A stretch of DNA of 58,831 nucleotides from an uncultured Pelagibacteraceae bacterium. Lineage in GTDB: Bacteria > Pseudomonadota > Alphaproteobacteria > Pelagibacterales > Pelagibacteraceae. The notes under the pieces are model-generated. The model ran no database searches. It saw only the letters and a list, made by a program, of their open reading frames with translations, and was not told the origin of the DNA. The stretch lies in the NCBI GenBank assembly GCA_902538885.1, contig CACBGU010000007.1:1-58831 (forward strand), given 5' to 3'. Positions within the stretch are counted from its first letter, which is position 1, and every line of letters starts with the position of its first letter. Of this stretch, positions 39,859-49,066 are shown in pieces. Made by a program: the position numbers and the translations under genes.

Positions 39859-41535
39859 CCATTTCCTTTCGTTTAAATTCAAATATTTTGATATTTTTGA
39901 ATAAACTTCTAAATGATATTTAAGTAGATAATTTTTTTCAGTAAGAGTTAATAATTTAAAATTTATTAAATCTTTTTCTATAGGTGCCATAGTCAAGTTC
40001 TCAAAAAATAAATTTTTCTTTAACTTTCTGACATACACTAAATTTTCTATTCGAATTCCATATTTATTAGTTTTGTAAAATCCTGGCTCATTACTTAAAA
40101 TCATGCCTTCTTTTATTTTGACTGTGTTTATTTTTGTTATTGACTGTGGGCCCTCATGTACATTAAGGAAAAAGCCAACTCCATGTCCAGTGCCATGTGC
40201 ATAATCTAGATTACTTTTGTTTAAGAATTTTCTAGCTCTTTTATCAATTTTTTTACCTGTGTTGTCTTTATTAATATTTGTAGTAGCAACAGCTATATGA
40301 CCCTTTAACACTTTAGTAAAAATATTTTTGATGTTTTGTTTTTGTTTTGAAAAACAAATGGTTCTGGTTACATCGGTTGTACCATATTTGTATTGGCCTC
40401 CAGAGTCGCAAAGAAAGATATCTTTTTTATTTATAATTTTACAGCTTTCTTTCTTTGCTCTATAATGAACAATTGCACCATTCTTTCCAGATCCAGCTAT
40501 CGTATCAAAGCTGGGATATAAAAAATTTTTATTCATTTTTCTAAAATTTTCTAATTTTTTCGCAGCATCAACTTCACTGATTTTTTTTTTATTAATTTTT
40601 TTTATCCAGTAAAGAAATTTTGTTAATGCTACACCATCCAAAACATGAGATTCTATCATGTTCTTAATTTCAGTTTTATTTTTAATCGCTTTTAAAAGAT
40701 AAGTAGGGTCTTCTCTTTTTTTAATTTTAAATTTTGATTTAATTAAATTTTCATAAAATATTGAACAAGATTTATCATCTATTATAAAAGTTTTTCCCTT
40801 TAAATTTAATATTTTTTTAGGCAAATCTTCAATATCTATAAATTCATCTTGTTTAATTATTTTATTTTTAATTAATTTTTTACATTTTTTTATTTTGCTA
40901 ATTAATAATATTTTTTTTGATTTACTTATTATTAGTCTTGAATTAGGAATTGGACTATTTGGTCCATCACTACCTCTTATATTTAATATCCATGCCACGT
41001 TTTCTGGAGCACTTATAAAAATATACTCTGAATTATTTTTTTTTAAATAATTCGATATTTTATTAATTTTTGAATTAACACTCTCTCCAACTATTTTTTT
41101 ATCTAATGAAAAAAATGGAGTAATGAATTTATTTTTTTGCTTTCTAATTTCATCAATTAAATTTTTATTTATTAATTTTACTTTATTATAATTTGAGAAA
41201 TAATTCTTAATTTGAGTGTTAGTAAATAATTTAGGATCAATACCTAAAGTTAGGTGTTTAAATAAATTGCAGTTTATTAATTTTTCAAATCCATAAATTT
41301 TAAAATTTTTTCCACTTTCAATCTGACTTTGTATTGTGTACCTTCCATCAGTAAATAAATAGTTTTTGTTCTTCAATATAATAGCTATTCCTGCTGATCC
41401 GCTAAATCCAGATATAATTTTTAATCTATTAATTTTTGAGTATTCTGTAAAATAATCATCGTTTTTCGGAACCACATATCCATCAATATTATATTTTTTA
41501 AATTTTGTTCTTAATGATTTTATGTAATTATTCAT
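39841..41535 (-). CDS. Xaa-Pro aminopeptidase (M24B, three-domain type)
   Basis: A 564-residue metallopeptidase that removes N-terminal residues preceding proline. Two creatinase-like N-terminal domains (NIDGYVVPKNDDYFTEY; SGFSGSAGIAIIL) precede the pita-bread catalytic domain. The metal ligands are the aspartates of LCDSGGQYKYGTTDVTRT, the histidine of GTGHGVGFFLNVHEGPQ, and glutamates in ILSNEPGFYK and GIRIENLVYV. The length and VHEGPQ signature are those of the long, XPNPEP1-like form. It overlaps ligA by 18 bases tail to tail, and its start overlaps the uvrD stop. Confidence 0.92.
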   Translation of the reverse strand: MNNYIKSLRTKFKKYNIDGYVVPKNDDYFTEYSKINRLKIISGFSGSAGIAIILKNKNYLFTDGRYTIQSQIESGKNFKIYGFEKLINCNLFKHLTLGIDPKLFTNTQIKNYFSNYNKVKLINKNLIDEIRKQKNKFITPFFSLDKKIVGESVNSKINKISNYLKKNNSEYIFISAPENVAWILNIRGSDGPNSPIPNSRLIISKSKKILLISKIKKCKKLIKNKIIKQDEFIDIEDLPKKILNLKGKTFIIDDKSCSIFYENLIKSKFKIKKREDPTYLLKAIKNKTEIKNMIESHVLDGVALTKFLYWIKKINKKKISEVDAAKKLENFRKMNKNFLYPSFDTIAGSGKNGAIVHYRAKKESCKIINKKDIFLCDSGGQYKYGTTDVTRTICFSKQKQNIKNIFTKVLKGHIAVATTNINKDNTGKKIDKRARKFLNKSNLDYAHGTGHGVGFFLNVHEGPQSITKINTVKIKEGMILSNEPGFYKTNKYGIRIENLVYVRKLKKNLFFENLTMAPIEKDLINFKLLTLTEKNYLLKYHLEVYSKISKYLNLNERKWLATFI

Positions 41536-43568
41536 TTAATTCTCTTTTGGTATCTAATCCACCCAGGGCTACGGGCTGCTTCCTCAACTTCAAAATCTTG
41601 ATTAAACTCAAAGTCCTCCTCATAATTTATTTCTTCATCAAAAAACGAATTTTTTTCTACGTTTTTTTCAGGTAATTCATCTATAAACCTTGAAGCCATA
41701 CTGTCTATCCAGTCTCCTTGATAAAATCTATTCATAGAAAAAGATATTATAGCTTTTTTCTTCGCTCTAGTAATTCCTACATAAGCCAAGCGTCTTTCTT
41801 CCTCTAAGCCATTTTGACCTTTTTCCTCAATAGATTTTTGATGAGGAAACAAACCTTCTTCCCAGCCTGGAAGAAAGACAACATCAAACTCTAATCCTTT
41901 TGCAGCATGCATTGTCATCATATTTATTTTTTCACCATCCCATTCTTGATCTACTGAAGTTGCTAAGGATACATGCTCTAAAAAACTTTCTAAATTATCA
42001 AATTCTTTCATGGCACTTAACAATTCTTTAACATTCTCCAATCTATTTTCATTATCTACATCTTTTTTATTTTTTAACATTGCTGAGTATCCAGACTCGT
42101 CTAAGACAATTTGTAATAATTTTATATGGTTTAATTTTTTGATTATTATATCATCTCTCCATTTACTTAGAGAGTTTATAAATAAATTTAAACCAATTTT
42201 AGCTTTTGGTTTGATTAAATTTTGCTCAAGCATTTTTATAGAAGCTCTTTCTAAATTTAAATTATTCTCCTTAGCAAATTCATGAATATTTTTTAAGGTA
42301 CTATCTCCTATTGATCTTTTAGGGTTGTTAACAATTCTTTCAAAAGCAAGATCATCTTTTTCTTGGTTAATCAATCTTAGATAAGCTACACAGTCTTTTA
42401 TTTCAGCTCTTTCATAAAACTTTGTGCCACCTAATATTCTATAAGGCATACCAATTTTTAGGAAACGTTCTTCAAATTCACGTGTTTGAAAAATAGCTCT
42501 CACAAGGATTGCGATATTATTATAAGAAAATTTTTTTTTAATATTTTTCTCTATTTCGTCTGAAATTCCAACTGCTTCATCTTTACCATTTTTAAAACAG
42601 TTTAGTTTAACTAAATCACCTTCATCCATAGTTGTGATTAATGTTTTACCAACTCTATTTTGATTATTAGAAATAAGATTTGAGGCAACTGTTAAAATAT
42701 TTTGCGAGGATCTATAATTTTGTTCTAATCTAATTACTTTTGTATTTTCATAAACTTGGTCAAATTCTAAAAAATTTTTAATCTCTGCTCCTCTCCAGCT
42801 ATAAATTGATTGGTCATCATCTCCAACACAGCAAATATTTTTATTTTTTTCTGATAATAGATTAAGCCATTTACTTTGTATAAAGTTAGTATCTTGATAT
42901 TCATCAACAAGGATATATTTAAAATTTTTTGAATATATTTCCCTAATGTCTGAATTGAATTCTAAAATTTTAACAACATGCAATATAAGATCACCAAAGT
43001 CACAAGAGTTTAAGTCAGTTAATTTTTGTTGATAAATTTTATATAGTGGAAGAATTGTTTTTTCATAAAGATCTTTTTTATTTATTACTACTTCATTTGG
43101 ATAAAATCCTTTATTTTTCCAACGATCAATTATTGCTAATATAAATCTTGGAGACAATTGTTTGATGTCAATATTTTCAGCCTTGCAAATGTTTTTTATA
43201 AGTCTGATCTGATCATCTGTGTCTACTATAGTAAAATTGGAATTAAGGTTTGCTGCAGAAGCATGTTTTCGTAATAATTTTGCACATATAGAATGAAACG
43301 TGCCTAGCCATGAAAGTCCGATTGCATTAGAGCCAAGTATTTTGCTTACTCTAATTTGCATTTCTTTAGCAGCTTTATTAGTAAATGTTACTGCTAAGAT
43401 TTGATTTGGAAATGCCTTTTTTTCTTTAATAATGTTAGCAATTCTAGAAGTTAAAACTTTTGTTTTTCCTGATCCGGCCCCAGCTACAATCAAAAGTGGA
43501 CCATCTAGATGAAGAACAGCTTCTTTTTGGGCATCATTTAAATTTTTTAAATAATCTTTGTTTATCAT
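41532..43568 (-). CDS. uvrD: UvrD/PcrA-type superfamily 1 DNA helicase
   Basis: A 678-residue 3'-5' helicase for excision and mismatch repair. Q motif LNDAQKEAV, Walker A IVAGAGSGKTKVLTSRI, motif Ia VTFTNKAAKEM, DEYQDTN (motif II), CVGDDDQSIYSWRGA (motif III), LEQNYRSSQNIL (motif IV) and MTMHAAKGLEFDVVF (motif V) are followed by YVGITRAKK (motif VI). The C-terminus is rich in Glu and Phe and ends in SPGWIRYQKRIK, as in many UvrD/PcrA tails. It is the first gene of a two-gene unit with the aminopeptidase (4-base overlap). Confidence 0.95.
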   Translation of the reverse strand: MINKDYLKNLNDAQKEAVLHLDGPLLIVAGAGSGKTKVLTSRIANIIKEKKAFPNQILAVTFTNKAAKEMQIRVSKILGSNAIGLSWLGTFHSICAKLLRKHASAANLNSNFTIVDTDDQIRLIKNICKAENIDIKQLSPRFILAIIDRWKNKGFYPNEVVINKKDLYEKTILPLYKIYQQKLTDLNSCDFGDLILHVVKILEFNSDIREIYSKNFKYILVDEYQDTNFIQSKWLNLLSEKNKNICCVGDDDQSIYSWRGAEIKNFLEFDQVYENTKVIRLEQNYRSSQNILTVASNLISNNQNRVGKTLITTMDEGDLVKLNCFKNGKDEAVGISDEIEKNIKKKFSYNNIAILVRAIFQTREFEERFLKIGMPYRILGGTKFYERAEIKDCVAYLRLINQEKDDLAFERIVNNPKRSIGDSTLKNIHEFAKENNLNLERASIKMLEQNLIKPKAKIGLNLFINSLSKWRDDIIIKKLNHIKLLQIVLDESGYSAMLKNKKDVDNENRLENVKELLSAMKEFDNLESFLEHVSLATSVDQEWDGEKINMMTMHAAKGLEFDVVFLPGWEEGLFPHQKSIEEKGQNGLEEERRLAYVGITRAKKKAIISFSMNRFYQGDWIDSMASRFIDELPEKNVEKNSFFDEEINYEEDFEFNQDFEVEEAARSPGWIRYQKRIK

Positions 43569-43602
43569 TTAAAATAATCCTTTATAAGACTTCTTGATTG
43601 TT

Positions 43603-45093
43603 ATGAGTAAAACAAATTTTTTTGTAAAACATTTAAAAAACATTAATAATTTTATTAATAATCTTTTAGAAAAAAATTTAAACAAGTTAAATTTTAAGAA
43701 TCTAAGCTATTTATCTAAAAATAATAAAATAATTTTAACTTTTGTCGCACTTTTTGTTATTTTTATTTCTTATTTATTAATACCCACTTTTTACAATAAA
43801 AATGATATTGCAAAAGTGCTGAAAAATGACCTCCAAAGTAAATTTGATTTAAATTTTAAATTTTCTAAAAATATAAAATACAATATTTTTCCCAAACCCC
43901 ATTTTGTAATCACAGACTCTAAAATTCTTAAAAATCAAAAAGAAATTTCAAAAATTAGTAAATTAAAAATTTTTATTTCATTCGACGATTTTCTTTCTTT
44001 AAAAAATATAGAAGTAAGAGATTTAATTTTAAAAAATGCTAATTTCTATTTAAACGCAAATAATTATAATTTCTTTGTTCAGCTATTAAACAGAAGTTTC
44101 CAAGCTGGAGACATAAAAATTAATAACAGCAATATTTTTTTTAAAAATATAAAGGATGAAGTTTTGTTTATAACTAAAATTTTTAAAATGAAATATTATT
44201 TTCATTCAAAAGAATTAAAAAATATTTTCTATTCAGAAAATGAAATATTTAATATTCCTTTTTCAGTAGAGTCTTTTTTTGATGAAGATAACAAGAGATT
44301 TTTATCTACAATTAATCTTAATTTATTAAAACTTAATATTGAAAATGAGTTAATCTTTGAGAATGATAAAAAAGTTGGTAAATCAAAGTTTAATTTAAAT
44401 AAAATAAAAAGACTTGTAGAGTATAAAATTGAAAAAAATTCATTTGATTTTCATATTTTTGATAAAATAGATCAACCAAGCTCCTCTTATAAAGGAAACT
44501 TTAATTTTAAACCCTTTTATGCAAATTTAAAGGGCATATCAGCTGAAATAAATTTAAATTACTTATTTGGTTCTAATGCTATAATTGCTCAACTTTTAAA
44601 AACTGAAATATTTAACAGTAAAAATATTGATTTTAAATTAACTATAAATGCAGACAACGTTTATAATAATGCTGATTTTGGAAATATAAATTTAAATTCA
44701 AAAATTCAAGATGGATTTATTGACACAGATAATACAAAATTTGAATGGAGGAATTTTGTAAATTTTGAATTATTGGAAAGCTTAATTTTCGTTAGAGATG
44801 GAGAATTAATTTTGGATGGAAAACTAAAAATAAACGTTAAAGATTATAAAGAGGTATATAAATTTCTTTTAACACCTAAAAATTATAGAAATAAAATAGA
44901 TCAAATAGATTTAAATTTTACCTATAATTTCGATAAAAAAATAGCTGCATTAAATAATATTAAAATTGATAACAAAATTAATGAGAATATTAATAAAATT
45001 TTAAGTAAAGTAATTTTAAAAAAAAATGATTTACAAAACAAAATTTATTTTAAGAACTTATTAAATGAGGCAATCAAGAGTTATGCTGGATAG
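43603..45093 (+). CDS. AsmA-like inner-membrane-anchored protein
   Basis: A 496-residue protein with a 45-residue basic cytoplasmic head, one membrane span (about 48-64, LTFVALFVIFISYLLIP) and a long beta-rich periplasmic part. The part just after the span (IAKVLKNDLQSKFDLNFKF; PKPHFVITDSKIL; LKIFISFDDFLSLKNIEVRDLIL) matches the start of AsmA-family proteins. These form hydrophobic grooves bridging the envelope and affect outer-membrane lipid homeostasis. The rest is low-complexity Asn/Lys/Ile-rich and poorly conserved. The ATG at 43603 is chosen over a TTG nine bases earlier. It overlaps fumC tail to tail by 13 bases. Confidence 0.68.
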   Translation: MSKTNFFVKHLKNINNFINNLLEKNLNKLNFKNLSYLSKNNKIILTFVALFVIFISYLLIPTFYNKNDIAKVLKNDLQSKFDLNFKFSKNIKYNIFPKPHFVITDSKILKNQKEISKISKLKIFISFDDFLSLKNIEVRDLILKNANFYLNANNYNFFVQLLNRSFQAGDIKINNSNIFFKNIKDEVLFITKIFKMKYYFHSKELKNIFYSENEIFNIPFSVESFFDEDNKRFLSTINLNLLKLNIENELIFENDKKVGKSKFNLNKIKRLVEYKIEKNSFDFHIFDKIDQPSSSYKGNFNFKPFYANLKGISAEINLNYLFGSNAIIAQLLKTEIFNSKNIDFKLTINADNVYNNADFGNINLNSKIQDGFIDTDNTKFEWRNFVNFELLESLIFVRDGELILDGKLKINVKDYKEVYKFLLTPKNYRNKIDQIDLNFTYNFDKKIAALNNIKIDNKINENINKILSKVILKKNDLQNKIYFKNLLNEAIKSYAG

Positions 45094-46469
45094 ATCATCT
45101 TTTTAGGATTAACTATCTTATTGTAATCTTTTTCTTTAATTAACCCTGTTTTTAAAGTTTCATATTTTAAAGTAGTATTATTTTTGAGTGCAGTTTTTGC
45201 TATCTTTGCCGCATTATCATAACCAATATGTGGGGCTAAAGCAGTTACTAACATAAGTGAATTATCTAGATGTTCTTGGATTTTTTTTTTATTAGCTCTT
45301 ATTCCTTTGACGCAGTAAAGGGCAAAATTTTTTGTGCTGTCAGCAATCAAGTCGATTGATTGTAAGATGTTATGAGCAATTAAGGGTTTAAAAACATTTA
45401 GTTCAAAATGACCATGAGATCCCGCCATAGTTATACCATTATGATTGCCAATAACTTTTACACAAACCATTGTTACAGCTTCACATTGTGTTGGATTAAC
45501 TTTACCTGGCATTATAGATGATCCTGGTTCATTTTCAGGTAAGATTAATTCTCCGTATCCAGCTCTTGGACCAGAACCTAAGAAACGAATATCATTAGAT
45601 ATTTTCATTAATGCTACTGCACAAGTATTTAAAGTGCCCGAAAAATTTACAATTGCATCATGGGCAGCAAGCTCAGCAAATTTATTAGGCGCTGGTTTAA
45701 ATTTAATTTTTGTAAATTTAGCAATTTCTTTAACAATTTTCTTGTCAAAATTTTTCTTTGAATTTATTCCTGTACCTACCGCCGTACCACCTTGAGCTAG
45801 AAATAATATTTCTTTTAACGCATATTCTATTCTTTCAATACTTTTTTTAACTTGAAAATGATATCCTGAAAATTCCTGTCCCAATGATAATGGAGTTGCA
45901 TCTTGCAAATGAGTTCTTCCAATTTTTACGATATTTTTAAATTCTCTAGATTTTCTTTTTAACTCTTTTTCTAAAATTTTTAAGCTTGGTAGCATTTTAC
46001 TGATTGATTGTTCGGCGATAGAGATGTGCATTGCTGTTGGAAAAACATCATTTGTAGATTGCGATTTATTTACATGATCGTTTGGATGAACTGGTTTTTT
46101 AGTACCTTTTTTACCACCTAAAATTTCTATTGCCCTGTTGGCAACAACCTCATTTACATTCATATTTGTTTGTGTACCAGAACCTGTTTGCCAAACTTTT
46201 AAAGGAAAATTTTCATCTAATTTACCCTTAATTACTTCGTCAGATGCTTTGATGATTGCTTTAGAAACTCTGCTGTCAATCAGCTTATCCTTAGAGTGCA
46301 CTATTGCTGCTGATCTTTTGATAATTGCAATTGCTTTAATGATCGAAATATTAACTAATATTTTACCTATATTAAAAAACTTATTGGATCTTTGAGTAGA
46401 TGCACCCCAATATTTATCATCTGGGACATTTATGCTTCCAATACTGTCAAATTCTTTTCTTAATTTCAT
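45081..46469 (-). CDS. fumC: Fumarate hydratase class II
   Basis: A 462-residue, iron-independent fumarase that interconverts fumarate and malate in the TCA cycle. Motifs are GSGTQTNMNVNEVVANRA, HPNDHVNKSQSTNDVFPTA, GRTHLQDATPLSLGQE, GGTAVGTG and the superfamily signature GSSIMPGKVNPTQCEA with its mobile-loop serines. The length is typical. It is divergent from the MazG-like gene, with 67 bases between the starts. Confidence 0.97.
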   Translation of the reverse strand: MKLRKEFDSIGSINVPDDKYWGASTQRSNKFFNIGKILVNISIIKAIAIIKRSAAIVHSKDKLIDSRVSKAIIKASDEVIKGKLDENFPLKVWQTGSGTQTNMNVNEVVANRAIEILGGKKGTKKPVHPNDHVNKSQSTNDVFPTAMHISIAEQSISKMLPSLKILEKELKRKSREFKNIVKIGRTHLQDATPLSLGQEFSGYHFQVKKSIERIEYALKEILFLAQGGTAVGTGINSKKNFDKKIVKEIAKFTKIKFKPAPNKFAELAAHDAIVNFSGTLNTCAVALMKISNDIRFLGSGPRAGYGELILPENEPGSSIMPGKVNPTQCEAVTMVCVKVIGNHNGITMAGSHGHFELNVFKPLIAHNILQSIDLIADSTKNFALYCVKGIRANKKKIQEHLDNSLMLVTALAPHIGYDNAAKIAKTALKNNTTLKYETLKTGLIKEKDYNKIVNPKKMIYPA

Positions 46470-46536
46470 TGATTAAATTTTAAGTAACAAATAATTGTTA
46501 ACATACAATAATTTTTTAAAAACATACAGGAGCATT

Positions 46537-46908
46537 ATGTCGAATTTTAGTAAAGTAGGTACTTTCATGAAAACTTTTGGTCAGGAAGTAAAAACAAAAC
46601 CATCATTTAGCACTGATAAAATAAATAAATTAAGGATAGATCTAATAAAAGAGGAATTAGAGGAACTTACAGAAGCTATGAATAATAAGGACTTATTGGA
46701 AGTAGCTGATGCACTAACAGACATATTATATGTAACTTATGGAGCAGGGCACGCCTTTGGAATTGATTTGGATAAATGTTTTGATGAGGTCCAAAATTCA
46801 AATATGAGCAAATTAGATGAAAATGGAAAACCAATTTACAATGAGTCTGGAAAAGTCATGAAAGGTCCTAACTATTTTAAGCCAGATCTATCAAAGTTTG
46901 TGAATTAA
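46537..46908 (+). CDS. MazG-like / phosphoribosyl-ATP pyrophosphohydrolase-family protein
   Basis: A 123-residue all-alpha NTP pyrophosphatase-type protein. The metal-binding pattern EExxE...ExxD is seen in LIKEELEELTEAM and LEVADALTDILYVTYGAG. The family hydrolyses nucleoside triphosphates or phosphoribosyl-ATP. The C-terminal MSKLDENGKPIYNESGKVM piece resembles phage and bacterial HisE-like relatives of unknown substrate, so this is not clearly HisE. The start at 46537 is fixed by a strong AGGAG ribosome binding site at 46528-46532. It overlaps nadC tail to tail by 4 bases. Confidence 0.78.
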   Translation: MSNFSKVGTFMKTFGQEVKTKPSFSTDKINKLRIDLIKEELEELTEAMNNKDLLEVADALTDILYVTYGAGHAFGIDLDKCFDEVQNSNMSKLDENGKPIYNESGKVMKGPNYFKPDLSKFVN

Positions 46909-47738
46909 ATTTCTAACTTAAAGTCAATTGCAGCAGCGCTGTGTGTAATACTGCCAACAGAAATTCTATTTACTCCAGTAGAAGCAATTCTTTTTACTTT
47001 TTCTAAAGTAACATTGCCTGAGGCTTCAGTTTCATAATGATTTTTAGCAATTTTAACACCATCTCTTAAATTTTTAATACTCATATTATCAAGCAGAACA
47101 GTATTAAATTTTAGACCTAATATTGATTTAAGTTGTTTAATTGTATCAACCTCAACTGTAATTTTTTTTCCTTTTTTATTTTTTATTGCCTTTAAGACCA
47201 AAGTTTTTAAATCTGAGCTAGCTATGTGGTTATCTTTAATCAGATATTCATCACTTAAATTAAATCTATGATTTGTGCCACCACCTAATTTTACAGCATA
47301 CTTTTGGATTACTCTTAAATTTGGGATTGTTTTTCTTGTGCAACAAATTTTAGTTTTTTTTCCTGCTAGTTTAACAAATTTATTTGTTTTAGTTGCTATA
47401 CCAGAAATATGAGACAAAAAATTTAAAGCTACTCTTTCAGCGATTAGAATATTTTTTGCATTACCTTTAATTAATGCTACTAAATTTCCTTTTTTAACTT
47501 TAGAACCATCTTTTTTCTTAATAATGATTTTTATTTTATCATCAATTAATTTAAAAGTTTGTTTAGCAAATAACAATCCTCCAATAATTGCACTTTGATT
47601 TGCAATTAATTTAACTGTTACAATTTTATCATCTTTAATTAAACTTGAAGTAATATCTCCTGAAGGATAAAGATCTTCGTTTAATGCTAGCTTAACAGTA
47701 CTTTTGATAAATTCTTTGCTTAGTTTTATTTTTGACAC
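46905..47738 (-). CDS. nadC: Nicotinate-nucleotide pyrophosphorylase (quinolinate phosphoribosyltransferase)
   Basis: A 277-residue enzyme that turns quinolinate and PRPP into nicotinate mononucleotide in de novo NAD synthesis. EDLYPSGDITSSLI, AERVALNFLSHISGIAT, TRKTIPNLRVIQKYAVKLGG and NHRFNLSDEYLIKDNHI are classic NadC segments. EVDTIKQL and LLDNMS provide the acidic residues of the PRPP site. It lies 4 bases downstream of nadA, so both steps are in one operon. Confidence 0.96.
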   Translation of the reverse strand: MSKIKLSKEFIKSTVKLALNEDLYPSGDITSSLIKDDKIVTVKLIANQSAIIGGLLFAKQTFKLIDDKIKIIIKKKDGSKVKKGNLVALIKGNAKNILIAERVALNFLSHISGIATKTNKFVKLAGKKTKICCTRKTIPNLRVIQKYAVKLGGGTNHRFNLSDEYLIKDNHIASSDLKTLVLKAIKNKKGKKITVEVDTIKQLKSILGLKFNTVLLDNMSIKNLRDGVKIAKNHYETEASGNVTLEKVKRIASTGVNRISVGSITHSAAAIDFKLEI

Positions 47739-47742
47739 TTAA

Positions 47743-48732
47743 TTATCTGCCAATTGCTGCCATTCTCTCTACGGATATTCTGGCTTTCTCAATTGTTTCT
47801 TTGTCCATAATAATTTCACCAGTTTCGTTCTCTAAACAATCTAATATCTTTGGAAGTGTAATTTTTTTCATATGAGGACACATATTACATGGTTTAACAA
47901 AGTCTACATTTGGATTTTCTATTTGGATATTATCACTCATTGAACACTCAGTAACCATCATTACTTTTTTTGGTTGATTATCTTTTACATATTTTATCAT
48001 TCCAGATGTTGATCCAGCGAAATCACTTGCTTCAATTACATCAGGAGGACATTCTGGGTGTGCAATAATTTTAATTCCCGGGTTATTTTTTCTTATATCC
48101 TCTATTTCTTTTTTATTAAATTGATCATGGACAATACAAATTCCTTTCCAAGAAATAATTTCAACATCAGTTTGAGAGGCAACATATTTAGCCAAGTAAT
48201 CATCAGGTAAAAATATTACTCTTTTTACCCCAAGTGATTTAACTATTTTAACTGCGTTTGCAGATGTACAGCAAACATCTGTTTCCGCCTTAACTTCTGC
48301 AGATGTATTAACATAAGATACAACAGGAACGCCTGGGTATTTTTCTTTTAATAGCCTAACATCTTTACCTGTAATAGATGACGATAAAGAACAGCCAGCA
48401 TCCATATCAGGAAGAATGACTTTTTTATTAGGGCTCATTAATTTTGCAGTTTCTGCCATGAAATGCACCCCAGCCATTAAAATAATATCAGCTGAAGTTT
48501 TTGAAGCTTCAATTGCTAGTGCAAGAGAGTCCGCAGAAAAATCTGCTACACCATGATAAATTTCTGGTGTTTGATAGTTGTGAGCAAGAATTACGGCATT
48601 CTTCTCTTTTTTTAATTTATTTATTTTATGAATGTACGGAGCATGAACTGACCATTCAATTTCAGGCATTACTTTAGAAATTTTTTGATAAATAGGATCT
48701 GTCGCTTTACGTACTTCTTGTGTAAATTCCAT
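47743..48732 (-). CDS. nadA: Quinolinate synthase A
   Basis: A 329-residue [4Fe-4S] enzyme that condenses iminoaspartate with dihydroxyacetone phosphate to quinolinate. The N-terminal NAVILAHNYQTPEIYHGVAD is diagnostic. Cluster cysteines are expected in DMDAGCSLSSS, TDVCCTSANAV and PCNMCPHMKK. The ATG at 48732 (MEFTQEVRKATD) is preferred over one five codons upstream. No nadB (aspartate oxidase) is in this window, so the source of iminoaspartate is not shown here. nadC follows directly. Confidence 0.96.
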   Translation of the reverse strand: MEFTQEVRKATDPIYQKISKVMPEIEWSVHAPYIHKINKLKKEKNAVILAHNYQTPEIYHGVADFSADSLALAIEASKTSADIILMAGVHFMAETAKLMSPNKKVILPDMDAGCSLSSSITGKDVRLLKEKYPGVPVVSYVNTSAEVKAETDVCCTSANAVKIVKSLGVKRVIFLPDDYLAKYVASQTDVEIISWKGICIVHDQFNKKEIEDIRKNNPGIKIIAHPECPPDVIEASDFAGSTSGMIKYVKDNQPKKVMMVTECSMSDNIQIENPNVDFVKPCNMCPHMKKITLPKILDCLENETGEIIMDKETIEKARISVERMAAIGR

Positions 48733-48787
48733 GAAGATTTTTACCAATTTGAAACATAATTGTCATTCATTTATTATGGGACATATC

Positions 48788-48873
48788 GCGGTCGTGCTGA
48801 AATTGGTAGACAGGCACGGTTGAGGGCCGTGTGGACCCAGTCCATGAGAGTTCGAGTCTCTCCGACCGCACCA
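48788..48873 (+). tRNA. tRNA-Leu (anticodon GAG)
   Basis: The acceptor stem GCGGTCG pairs with CGACCGC, followed by A and an encoded CCA. The D-arm contains AATTGGTAGACAGG. The anticodon stem CACGG/CCGTG holds TTGAGGG, giving GAG at 48822-48824. A long variable arm (TGGACCCAGTCCA) marks a class II tRNA and supports leucine. The T-loop TTCGAGT is normal. It lies between the nadA start and a 53-codon gene that begins 26 bases further on. Confidence 0.96.
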
Positions 48874-48899
48874 AAATGAATTTTATAGAGGAGTTTTTG

Positions 48900-49061
48900 A
48901 TGGATAAATTGCTTTCAGTAATATTTATGATTGGAGTTTTAATTTTAGTTCTACCAAGTTTTTTACAATCAAATTCGCAATTAAAGCAATTTCTTAAAAA
49001 TCTCAGTATATGGATTATTGTAGTTTTTATTATTTTAATGATTGTTTATTTATTTAAATAA
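48900..49061 (+). CDS. Small membrane protein, 53 residues, unknown function
   Basis: A short frame supported by a strong ribosome binding site, GAGGAG at 48888-48893, six bases before the ATG at 48900. The product has two hydrophobic segments (LLSVIFMIGVLILVLPSFL and LSIWIIVVFIILMIVYLF). They are joined by a polar piece, QSNSQLKQFLKN, giving a helical-hairpin inner-membrane protein. No family is recognised. It lies 26 bases after tRNA-Leu and converges with ygfZ, 5 bases away. A longer reading of the same frame starting inside the tRNA is not credible. Confidence 0.7.
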   Translation: MDKLLSVIFMIGVLILVLPSFLQSNSQLKQFLKNLSIWIIVVFIILMIVYLFK

Positions 49062-49066
49062 AAAAA

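Noticed and set aside
45445..45795. 116-codon plus-strand frame
   Set aside because: Antisense of fumC, including its conserved signature region.
48831..48899. Longer start for the 53-residue membrane protein
   Set aside because: The extension reads through the 3' half of tRNA-Leu. The strong GAGGAG site fixes the start at 48900.
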